NCBI RefSeq assembly: GCF_018613755.1
Contig: NZ_JAGGPP010000003.1
Span: 62,001 to 126,000 of the forward strand
DNA: 64,000 nucleotides
From: Arthrobacter sp. ISL-72
GTDB taxonomy: Bacteria > Actinomycetota > Actinomycetes > Actinomycetales > Micrococcaceae
Direction of reading: 5' to 3'
In this document: positions 34,690 through 43,400 of the stretch, one piece after another
How positions within the stretch are numbered: the stretch's first letter is position 1
How the letters are laid out: every line of letters starts with the position of its first letter
Position numbers and translations under genes: made by a program
The notes under the pieces: model-generated
What the model was told of the DNA's origin: nothing
The model's database searches: none
Seen by the model: only the letters and a program-made list of their open reading frames with translations

Positions 34690-35667
34690 GTGCGCTTTAT
34701 CCTGCGCCGCCTGGGTTTCTACCTGATCGCCTTCTGGGTGTCCATCACTTTGAATTTCCTGCTCCCGCGCTTTATGCCTGGGGACCCCGTATCCCGCATG
34801 TTCGCCCGAACCCAGGACCGCATGCAGCCCGAACAGATCGAGGCGCTGCGCAAGCTGCTCGGCGTCGACGACAGGCCCATCTGGGAGCAGTACGTCGGCT
34901 ACCTGCACAACATGGTCACCGGCCAGATGGGCGTCTCCATCTCCCGCTTCCCCACCCCCGTCACCGAGGTCATCGCCTCGCAGGTCGGCTGGACGCTCCT
35001 GCTGGGCGGGACCGCGCTGGTGATTGCCGCCGTCGTGGGTAACCTCCTCGGCATCCTGGCCGCCTGGCGGCGGGGCGGGGCCATTGACTCGGCACTGCCG
35101 CCCCTCCTGATCTTCATCGGCTCCTTCCCGTACTTCTGGCTGGCCATGGGCGCCCTCTACCTGTTCGGCGTCACGCTGGGCTGGTTCCCCATCCGGCACG
35201 CGTTCAGCGACACCATTGAGCCCGGCTTCAGCTGGGAGTTCATGTCCGACGTCGGAATGCACCTGGTGCTGCCGGCCCTCACCATCGTGCTGGTTTCGGT
35301 GGGCGGCTGGATGCTGGGGATGCGCAACACCATGATCGCCACCAACGCCGAGGACTACATCACCATGGCAGAAGCCAAGGGCCTGCGCCCGGGCCGGATC
35401 ATGTTCCGCTACGCCGCCCGCAACGCCATGCTCCCGTCCGTGACGAGCTTCGGCATGTGCCTGGGCTTCGTGGTGGGCGGTGCACTGCTGACCGAGGTGG
35501 TGTTCGCCTACCCCGGCGTGGGCTACCAGCTCCTGAACGCCGTACAGGGCCTCGATTACCCGCTGATGCAGGGACTCTTCCTGACCATCACCGCCGCCGT
35601 GCTGCTGGCGAACTTCCTGGTGGACATCCTCTACGTCCGCCTCGACCCGCGCGTGCGCGCCAACTAG
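34690..35667 (+). CDS. ABC transporter permease, DppB/OppB type
   Basis: An inner-membrane permease of 325 aa with six membrane segments (about 9-29, 100-122, 135-160, 190-215, 250-275, 290-312). The N-terminus FILRRLGFYLIAFWVSITLNFLLPRFMPGDP is diagnostic for the DppB group. The EAA-like loop AEDYITMAEAKGLRPGRIMFRYAARNAMLP binds the ATPases. It begins with GTG, preceded by ATGGAGGGAAA. It should pair with the next, frameshifted permease to form the channel. Confidence 0.9.
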   Translation: MRFILRRLGFYLIAFWVSITLNFLLPRFMPGDPVSRMFARTQDRMQPEQIEALRKLLGVDDRPIWEQYVGYLHNMVTGQMGVSISRFPTPVTEVIASQVGWTLLLGGTALVIAAVVGNLLGILAAWRRGGAIDSALPPLLIFIGSFPYFWLAMGALYLFGVTLGWFPIRHAFSDTIEPGFSWEFMSDVGMHLVLPALTIVLVSVGGWMLGMRNTMIATNAEDYITMAEAKGLRPGRIMFRYAARNAMLPSVTSFGMCLGFVVGGALLTEVVFAYPGVGYQLLNAVQGLDYPLMQGLFLTITAAVLLANFLVDILYVRLDPRVRAN

Positions 35668-35679
35668 GAAGGACGGACC

Positions 35680-36713
35680 ATGACCACTTCCATCGCAACC
35701 ACCGCCTCCACCGTCCCGGGGGAAACCCTTGCCGGCGGCAGTCGTCCGGGCGGCTTCGCCGGAAAAACCGCAGGAACGCCCGACGGCGGCACCGGACTTA
35801 CGCCCGGAGCTTCCGTTCGCAGGCCCAACCGCAGCCTGCTGCACGGACTGCTGGGCAACAAAAAGGCCATGACCGGCGCGGCCATCCTGTTCATCTTCGT
35901 CGCCCTCGCACTCCTGGCGCCCGTCCTGTACCCGGACAATCCCTCGAAAATCACCGGCATGGCGTCGCAGGAACCGGACGCCGAATTCTGGCTGGGCACC
36001 ACCGCCAAGGGCCAGGACGTCCTGGCCCTGACCATCCACGGTGCCCGCAGCTCCCTGCTGGTCGGCCTGACCGTGGGCTTCGCCTCCACGTTCATCGGCA
36101 TCCTGGTGGGCTCGCCTCGGCCTACTTCGGCAAGTTCATCGACGAGGCCCTGTCCCTCACCACCAACGTGTTCCTGCTGCTGCCCGGGTTGCCGCTCCTG
36201 GTGATCCTGGCCGCGTTCCTGCCTCCGGGACTGGGCACGGTGATCCTGGTCCTGGTGGTCACCGGCTGGGCGGGCTCGGCCCGCGTGCTGCGCTCGCAGG
36301 CCCTCTCGATCCGGTCCAAGGACTTCGTGGCCGCTGCCGTCGTCACCGGGGAACGGCCCCTGCGCATCATGTTCCGGGAAATCCTGCCCAACATGGCCTC
36401 GATCGTGATGGGGACCCTCCTGGCCTGCATCATCTACGGCATCGGCGCGCAGGCCGGCCTTGAATTCCTGGGCCTGGGCGACGTCAGCACTGTCTCCTGG
36501 GGCAACAACCTCTACTGGGCCGGCAACGAAGGCGCCCTGCTCACCGGTAGCTGGTGGGTCTTCGTCCCCTCGGGCCTGTGCATCGCGCTGGTGGCGTTCT
36601 CGCTGTCGCTGATCAATTATGCGGTGGACGAGGTTACAAACCCCCGCTTACGGAAGATACGCAAGCCCAAGTCCGGCAAGCCCGCAACACCTGGAAAGCG
36701 AGCATCGGCATGA
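35680..36713 (+). pseudogene. ABC transporter permease, DppC/OppC type, frameshifted
   Basis: The N-terminal part (ATG 35680, about 144 aa) contains the first membrane segment and FWLGTTAKGQDVLALTIHGARSSLLVGLTVGF, typical of DppC. At 36109-36111 one base is missing: GTG GGx CTC GCC would keep frame as ...GxLASAYFGKFIDE. As read, the first frame meets a stop at 36204, while the correct continuation is open to 36713 and includes the EAA loop RSKDFVAAAVVTGERPLRIMFREILPN. Repaired length is about 345 aa. Its stop overlaps the start of the next ATPase (ATGA). Because the rest of the operon is intact, an assembly error is as likely as a real mutation. Confidence 0.87.
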
Positions 36714-37645
36714 CTGTCTCCCAGACCTCCTTCGGTTCCCACGAACCGGTCCTGGAAATCAAGGACCTCACTGTGAAGTACCGCGGCGACACCCGCTCCA
36801 CCACCGCCGTCGACCGCGTCTCCTTCAGCATCGGCACCGGGGAAATCTTCGGCCTGGCCGGTGAGTCCGGCTGCGGTAAATCCACTATCGCCAATGCGAT
36901 CATGCGCCTGCTGCGCGACCCGGCGGAGATTGCCGGCGGCAGCATCCGTTTCGGCGGCAAGGACGTCCTGGCCATGAAGCCGGAAGAGCTGCGCCGCTTC
37001 CGCTGGCAGGACGTTGCCATGGTGTTCCAGTCGGCCATGAACTCACTGAACCCGGTGATGACCATCGGAGACCAGATCGTCGACATCTACACCACCCACG
37101 CCGGCTACACCCGCAAGGAGTCGCTCCGGCGGGCAGCCCAACTGCTGGAACTGGTCCGGATCGATCCCGCCCGGCTGAGGTCCTACCCGCACCAGCTCTC
37201 CGGCGGCATGCGCCAACGGGCTGTCATCGCCATGGCGGTCGCCTTGAAGCCGTCGCTGCTGATCCTGGACGAACCCACCACCGCACTGGACGTGGTGGTG
37301 CAGCAGGAGATCATGGCCCAGATCAAGGACCTGCAGCGGGAACTGGGGTTCTCTGTCCTGTTCATCACCCACGACATGTCCCTCATGGTGGAACTCTCGC
37401 ACCGGATGGCCGTGATGTACGGCGGCCGGATCGTCGAGACGGCCAAGGCCAAGGACATCCACGGCTCGCCGCTGCACCCCTACACGCAGGCCCTCATGGG
37501 TGCCTTCCCTCCGCTCACCGGCGCCCGGGTTCCGCTGACAGGCCTGGCCGACGGCGTGAAGTTCAGCAACATCGCCGACCTCCGGGAAGTCTCGCCCGGA
37601 CACTTCGTTTCCCCCCTTCCCGTTCTCGAAGGAGCACAGCAATGA
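36710..37645 (+). CDS. ABC transporter ATPase, DppD/OppD type
   Basis: The first of the two nucleotide-binding subunits, 311 aa. It has Walker A GESGCGKST near 52, Q-loop MVFQSAMNSLNPV, signature LSGGMRQRAVIA near 162, Walker B LLILDEPTTALDVVVQQ near 181 and H-loop FITHDM. The C-terminal HPYTQALMGAFPPLTG is the typical OppD tail start. It overlaps both neighbouring genes by four bases. The usual cysteine-rich oligopeptide-domain tail is short. Confidence 0.93.
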   Translation: MTVSQTSFGSHEPVLEIKDLTVKYRGDTRSTTAVDRVSFSIGTGEIFGLAGESGCGKSTIANAIMRLLRDPAEIAGGSIRFGGKDVLAMKPEELRRFRWQDVAMVFQSAMNSLNPVMTIGDQIVDIYTTHAGYTRKESLRRAAQLLELVRIDPARLRSYPHQLSGGMRQRAVIAMAVALKPSLLILDEPTTALDVVVQQEIMAQIKDLQRELGFSVLFITHDMSLMVELSHRMAVMYGGRIVETAKAKDIHGSPLHPYTQALMGAFPPLTGARVPLTGLADGVKFSNIADLREVSPGHFVSPLPVLEGAQQ

Positions 37646-38763
37646 GCAGCCACGTCGTAGCTCCGGCGCGAATTGACAGCACCACCACCGTGCCCGCCCT
37701 CGAAGTGAAGGGCCTGGTGAAGGACTTTCACAGCGGCGGGCTGTTTTCCCGCGCTTCGGTGCGGGCTCTCGGCGGCGTGGACCTCGCCATCAGGAAAGGC
37801 GAGATCGTGGCGCTCGTGGGTGAGTCCGGCTCGGGCAAGAGCACCCTGGCCCGCTGCGTTGCCCGGCTGGAGAAACCCACGTCGGGCCGGATCCTGCTTA
37901 ATGGCACGGACGTGCTAAAACGGGACCGGTTCCAGGCATCGAGGGAATACCGGTCACAGCTGCAGATGGTGTTCCAGGATCCTTTCGGCTCCCTCAACCC
38001 CGTCCACCGGATCGAGCACTTCCTCACCCGCTCGCTGACCCTGCACGGAAAAGCGGGCAACCCCGCGCAGCTGTGCAGCCGCTTGGACGGGCTCATGACC
38101 ACCGTTGGCCTCACCCCGGACATGCTCAACTCCTACCCGCACGAACTCTCCGGCGGGCAACGGCAGCGCGTGGCCATCGCCCGGGCGCTCGCCGTCGAAC
38201 CCGAGGTGATCCTTGCCGACGAGCCCACGTCCATGCTGGACGTCTCCGTGCGGATCGGCATCCTGAACCTGATGCGGCAGCTGCGGGATCAGCAAGGCAT
38301 CTCCATGCTCTACATCACCCACGACCTCGCCTCCGCGCGCTACCTGGCGGACCGCATCGCCGTGATGTTCGCCGGCGAGCTGGTGGAGGAAGGCGAATCG
38401 CTGGACCTGCTGGCAAACCCCGCCCACCCGTACACCCGGCTGCTGGTCTCGGCCGTACCCGATCCTGCGCGCACCGGATCCTACGACCCGCACGAGCGGG
38501 CGGCGCTGCGTACCGCGGTGATGGAGTCGGCGTCGTGCGCGTTCGACGGCGACCCGGAGCAGCAATGTTCCGCCACCGAACCCGTCCGGCACCGCGTGGG
38601 CGAGCCCGCCAACCAGCACTGGGTGCGCTGCCACCTCTACCGGCCGCCGGCCGCGGCGGCGAGCCATGCCCTGTCAGCCGAGCCCCTCGAACCCAAGCTT
38701 CAGATAGCAACGGAAGAGCCGTCAACGGCCGAATCCCGCACAGAAAAACAGGCTTCCACATGA
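37642..38763 (+). CDS. ABC transporter ATPase, DppF/OppF type
   Basis: The second nucleotide-binding subunit, 373 aa. It has Walker [10 protein letters not shown] near 62, Q-loop [12 protein letters not shown], signature [12 protein letters not shown] near 173 and Walker [17 protein letters not shown] near 194. H-loop YITHDL follows, then [14 protein letters not shown] and a C-terminal stretch with Cys residues ([22 protein letters not shown]), the oligopeptide-transporter C-terminal motif. Together with the DppD-type subunit it forms the heterodimeric motor. The ATG overlaps the stop upstream, and the stop overlaps the GH32 start. Confidence 0.93.
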   Translation: MSSHVVAPARIDSTTTVPALEVKGLVKDFHSGGLFSRASVRALGGVDLAIRKGEIVALVGESGSGKSTLARCVARLEKPTSGRILLNGTDVLKRDRFQASREYRSQLQMVFQDPFGSLNPVHRIEHFLTRSLTLHGKAGNPAQLCSRLDGLMTTVGLTPDMLNSYPHELSGGQRQRVAIARALAVEPEVILADEPTSMLDVSVRIGILNLMRQLRDQQGISMLYITHDLASARYLADRIAVMFAGELVEEGESLDLLANPAHPYTRLLVSAVPDPARTGSYDPHERAALRTAVMESASCAFDGDPEQQCSATEPVRHRVGEPANQHWVRCHLYRPPAAAASHALSAEPLEPKLQIATEEPSTAESRTEKQAST

Positions 38764-40382
38764 CCGAACTGACCCATCCCCTGGCCACCGTGCCGCAGGA
38801 TCAACTGGTGGCACGCGCCGAGGCCGACCCGCACCGGCCGCGCTTCCACTTCGTCTCGCCCGCCGGCTGGCTCAACGATCCCAACGGTGTTAGCCAGTGG
38901 GACGGCACCTACCACCTGTTCTACCAGTACAACCCCGAGGGGGCCTTCCACCACCGCATCCTATGGGGGCACGCCACCAGCACGGACCTGGTCAACTGGA
39001 CCGACCAGCCCGTGGCCCTGGAACCGTCGGACGGCCCGGACGCGGACGGCTGCTGGTCCGGTGTGGTGGTGAACGACGCCGGCACACCCACCCTGGTTTA
39101 CTCCGGCCGGCACGGCGAGCGGGAACTGCCCTGCGTGGCGGTGGGGTCGCCGGACCTGCTCAGCTGGACCAAGGCTCCCGAGAACCCGGTCATCCCCGCG
39201 CCACCGGCGGGGGTGGACATCACCGCCTACCGGGACCACTGCGTCTGGCGCGAAGGCTCCGTCTGGCGGCAGCTCGTGGGGTCCGGCATCCGCGGCCGGG
39301 GAGGTACCGCATTCCTCTACGAGTCCTTGGACCTGCGGAACTGGGAGTACGTCGGCCCGCTGTTCATCGGCGACGCCTCTGCCGGGAATCCGGCCGCTGC
39401 GGACTGGCAGGGCACCATGTGGGAGTGCGTCGATCTCTTCCGCGCAGGCTCCGGGGCTCTGGGTGACCAGGCGCAGCGTGAGCAGGCGCGGCGTGACCAG
39501 GCGCCGGGCGGCGGCAGTCCCGGCCCGGACGTCGTGGTCTTCTCGGCGTGGGACAACGGCGACACCTGCCACCCGCTCTATTGGACCGGCCGCTACGCAG
39601 GGGATTCCTACACGCCGTGGGCGCTCCACCGGCTGGACTACGGCGGCCGCTACTTCTACGCCCCGCAGTCCTTCGCGGACGAGTCCGGGCGGCGCATCAT
39701 GTTCGGGTGGCTGCAGGAGGGCCGGTCGGACGCCGCCATGGTGGAGGCCGGATGGTCCGGCGTCATGAGCATGCCGCGGATCGCCACCCTCGACACCGAA
39801 GGGGAGCTGGCCTTCGCACCGGTGCCGGAGGTGGGGTCGCTCCGGCGCGACCGCGTCCGGATCGGTCCCCGGAGCCTTGGCCCCCGTGAGGTCCTCGCCG
39901 GTGTCTCCGGAAACCAGCTGGACCTGGAACTGGACGTCGAACTGCAGCCCGGGAGCGTCTTCCGGCTGGGCCTCCTGGGCTCCGGCGCGGGCAGCGGCGT
40001 GGCGAATACGGGTGGCGAAGGCACTCCCGCGGGACCTGCCGAGGAGACGGTCATCGAAATCGGCTGTGATGTGGGCGGCGGCGGATTCTCGCAGTCGTAT
40101 CTGCTCCTGGACCGCACGCACAGCAGCTTGGACCCGAGTGTGGATGCCGAGGAAAAGTCCGGCCCCATCCTTTTGCCCGGCGGCAAACTGCGCCTGAGGG
40201 TGCTGGTGGACCGGTCAGCCCTGGAGATCTTCGCCAACGGCAAACCGCTGACGGGCAGGGTTTATCCGACGCTCGGCGGCGAAGCCGTCAGCCTGTCCGC
40301 GGCCGGTACCGTCCGGCTGCTGCAGCTGGACGCCTGGCGCATGGAAGGCATCTTCGGCGGACCCCGCCCGCTGTTCCCGTAG
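38760..40382 (+). CDS. Cytoplasmic GH32 fructosidase
   Basis: Hydrolyses beta-fructosides such as sucrose, levan or inulin oligosaccharides inside the cell; no signal peptide. At 540 aa it has a five-bladed propeller (about 25-340) and a C-terminal beta-sandwich. Catalytic residues are Asp40 in WLNDPNG (nucleophile), Asp159 in the RDx motif and Glu222 in WECVD (acid/base). The second motif reads YRDHC, not the near-universal RDP. A charged loop at about 233-252 is made of three repeats of a five-residue unit. The start overlaps the ATPase stop by four bases, tying hydrolysis to uptake. A levanase- or invertase-like specificity cannot be separated from sequence. Confidence 0.9.
   Translation: MTELTHPLATVPQDQLVARAEADPHRPRFHFVSPAGWLNDPNGVSQWDGTYHLFYQYNPEGAFHHRILWGHATSTDLVNWTDQPVALEPSDGPDADGCWSGVVVNDAGTPTLVYSGRHGERELPCVAVGSPDLLSWTKAPENPVIPAPPAGVDITAYRDHCVWREGSVWRQLVGSGIRGRGGTAFLYESLDLRNWEYVGPLFIGDASAGNPAAADWQGTMWECVDLFRAGSGALGDQAQREQARRDQAPGGGSPGPDVVVFSAWDNGDTCHPLYWTGRYAGDSYTPWALHRLDYGGRYFYAPQSFADESGRRIMFGWLQEGRSDAAMVEAGWSGVMSMPRIATLDTEGELAFAPVPEVGSLRRDRVRIGPRSLGPREVLAGVSGNQLDLELDVELQPGSVFRLGLLGSGAGSGVANTGGEGTPAGPAEETVIEIGCDVGGGGFSQSYLLLDRTHSSLDPSVDAEEKSGPILLPGGKLRLRVLVDRSALEIFANGKPLTGRVYPTLGGEAVSLSAAGTVRLLQLDAWRMEGIFGGPRPLFP
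39463..39507. repeat. In-frame 15-bp tandem repeat in the GH32 gene
   Basis: GTGACCAGGCGCAGC, GTGAGCAGGCGCGGC and GTGACCAGGCGCCGG are consecutive 15-bp units. They encode a surface loop with the repeating pattern [DE]QAxR and keep the reading frame. Confidence 0.75.
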
Positions 40383-40446
40383 CCGGCATCAACGCCACGC
40401 GGCACCAACGCCGCCCGGCATCAACGCCACGCGGCGCCAACGCAGA
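40383..40446. repeat. Tandem repeat directly after the GH32 stop
   Basis: A 32-bp unit occurs twice (40383-40414 and 40415-40446) with 29 matches, and each unit is itself two related 16-bp halves (GGCATCAACGCCACGC, GGCACCAACGCCGCCC). The array fills most of the 106-base gap before the levanase gene and begins immediately after the stop codon. Confidence 0.75.
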
Positions 40447-40488
40447 AGGGCGCCACCGCAGCCCATGTCAAGATCAAAGGCGATCTGA

Positions 40489-43400
40489 ATGTCCAAAAGG
40501 TTACTTGCAGGTTTTACCGCGGCCGCTCTCGGCCTTGGCACGCTCGGAGCAGGCTCGGTCCTGAGCTCCGCCATGCTGGCCCGGCCCGCCCAGGCCGTTC
40601 CCGGAACCGGTCCCATCACGCTGGGCAGCAGCACCAGTCCCATGCCGGATATGGTCCCCGTCAGCGGAACCTGGACCCGGGCATCCGACGGCGGCCAGTC
40701 CGCCGTCGCGCTCCAAGACCAGAACGCGGCCGCCATCAGTGAACAGCTCGTCGGCGGCACCGCGAGGTATACCGCCGGGGTGTCCGTCGACCCCGCCAGT
40801 CCCTATGCGGTAGGAGCCTTGCTGTTCCGCGGTGCCGCCGACGCCAGCAGCGGCTACGCGGCCGCCATCGATCCAAACCTGGACCGGGTCCGGCTCTTTG
40901 ACCTGGCAACCGGCCAGGACGTGGCACCGGCGGCGTCGGTCCCGCTGGACACGGGCCGAAGCTACTCGGTGGACGTCCACGTGGACGGGGACCGGATCTA
41001 CGTTGCCGTGGACGGTGTGGCCCGGATCGACACCACTGACCAGCGGTACCAGGACGGCCACGTGGGGCTGCACGCATACAACGGTTCGGTGAATTTCAGC
41101 CAGCCCCAGGTCCGCACCATCGACGCCAACGTCAGCGGCTGGGAGGCGGACGGGGCGGCATGGACAGCGACGGCAACCGGCTTTCGGGGCACCGCCGCGA
41201 AAGGGGCCAACATACGCGCCGTCGCCGCGGACCAGAGCCCCCAGGCCACGGATTTCACCGCTGACATCCAGGTCACCTCGGCGAATGCCGTGGGCGCCGT
41301 CCTGTTCCGCACGAACGCCGCCGGAACCGCCGGTTACGGGGCGGAAGTGGACCCCAACGCCGATAGGCTTCGGCTGTACCGGATCGAGGACAACGCCACC
41401 CTGGGCACATACTCCACGGCCATCACCGTCAATGCGGTGTACCGGTTGCGTGTAACGGCCGACGGCGGACAGCTCGCCGTGCGCTGGCAGACGGACCTGA
41501 TGGATCCGAACGGCTACAGCCCGGTGATCACCGCGGCGGACACCGCCCACGGTTCCGGCCACGTGGGCCTGCTCGCCTTCAACGGCACCACCGTGTTCCA
41601 AGGAATGACCCTCAAAGGCCTGGACACTGCGCTGCAGGGCTGGCGCACGGCTGCCGGAAGCTGGGAACCGGACGTGCGCGGACTGCGCGGCGCCACGGAT
41701 GGCCTGGATGCCGGCACCGACGCCGTACGCTTCATTCCGGCGGTGGCGTCCGACGTCGTCGTCTCCCTCGACCTGGACGTCGCCGCACCGGCGACGGCCG
41801 CCGTCGTGGTCCGGAGCAACACGGACGGCACCGGCGGCACCGAATTCAGGGTGGATCCCGGAGCGGGGACGGTTGTCCTGACGGACCGCGCCTCCGGAAG
41901 CGTGCTGGCCAGCGGTGCGGTGCCCCCGGACAGCTTCGCCGCGGGCCAGCTCAACCGTGTCCAGCTCACCTTCCGCGGCACAAACGCCGCGGTCCTGGTC
42001 AACGGCATCCAGGCCGTCGCGGGGCCGGCCGGACCAGCCGCAGGCAACGGCATCGTGCTGCGGGTAAGCGGCGGAGGAGCCTACTTCCAGAACCTCAGGG
42101 CCGACGATGTTGCCAGCTACATGAACGGCATCTACCAGCCCGGTTACCACTACAGCCAGAACTCCGGGAACAGCTCCGATCCCAACGGCCTGGTGTACTT
42201 CGAGGGTGAGTACCACCTCTTCCACCAGGACCGCGGCCGCTGGGCACACGCCGTCAGCACCGACCTGCTGCACTGGAAGCAGCTTCCCATTGCGCTGCCG
42301 CACTTGGCGGGCGGCGAATCCTGGTCCGGCTCCGCGGTGGTGGACGCCAACGATTCCAGCGGACTGTTCGACGGCGGCCAGGGCCTCATCGCGTTCTACA
42401 CGAGCTTCGACCACGATGCGGCCAACGGCAACCAGTCCGTGCGCGCCGCCTACAGCAAGGACCACGGCCGCACGTGGGCAACGGTGCAGGCCGCACCGGT
42501 GGTGGAGAACCCCGGCGGGCCGGCCGGCAGCTGGGACTTCCGGGACCCGAAAGTCACCTGGGACGCGGCCACAGGCAGGTGGATCATGGTGGTGGCCGGC
42601 GGGGACCACGTGCGGTTCCACACCTCCACGGACCTGATCAACTGGACCCTTACCAGCTCGTTCGGCTACGGCGACTGGGTCCGCGGCGGCGTGTGGGAAT
42701 GCCCCGACTTCTTTGAACTGCCGGTGGAAGGGCAGCCCGGAGTCAAACGCTGGGTGCTGTGGTGGAGCACCGGTGCGGCCAGGTCCACCCGGGGCTCGGC
42801 AGCGCAGTACGTCACCGGAATGTGGAACGGCACCACCTTCACGCCAGACACCGGGCCCGAACAGGTGCTGCAGGCCGATTCGGGCCGGGACTACTACGCG
42901 GCCATGAGCTTCTTCGGGGCACCGGACGGCCGGCGCATCATGCTGGGCTGGATGAGCAACTGGGACTATGCCTTCAGCCCGCCCACCGGCCGTTGGAACG
43001 GGCAGCTGAGCATCCCGCGGCAGCTCAGCCTGAGGGACGTTCCCGGCGCCGGACTCCGCCTGGGCCAGGAACCGGTGACCGAACTGGCAGGGCTGCGTAC
43101 GTCCACGTGGCAGGCGTCCGAGGTCCCGGTGACGCCCACTTCCCCGAACCCGCTGGCCGCGGCCTCGGGCAGGTCCTTCGAACTGGAAGCGGAGGTGGCG
43201 ATCCCGTCCACCGGCGGTGCCTCGGCGTTCACCTTCGGACTCCGGAAAGGCGGGGCAGGCGGCGTAGAGGAAACCAGGCTCCGCTATGCCACCGGCACTG
43301 GAACAGGCACCGGGACCGGTGCCGGCACAATGACCCTGGACCGGGGGCAGTCCGGGCGGGAGGACTTCAGCCGGTACTTCGCCGGCACTGCGGCGGACGA

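Noticed and set aside
36100..36120. Programmed frameshift in the DppC-type gene
   Set aside because: GGTGGGCTCGCC has no classical slippery site; homologues are encoded in one frame, so mutation or assembly error is preferred.
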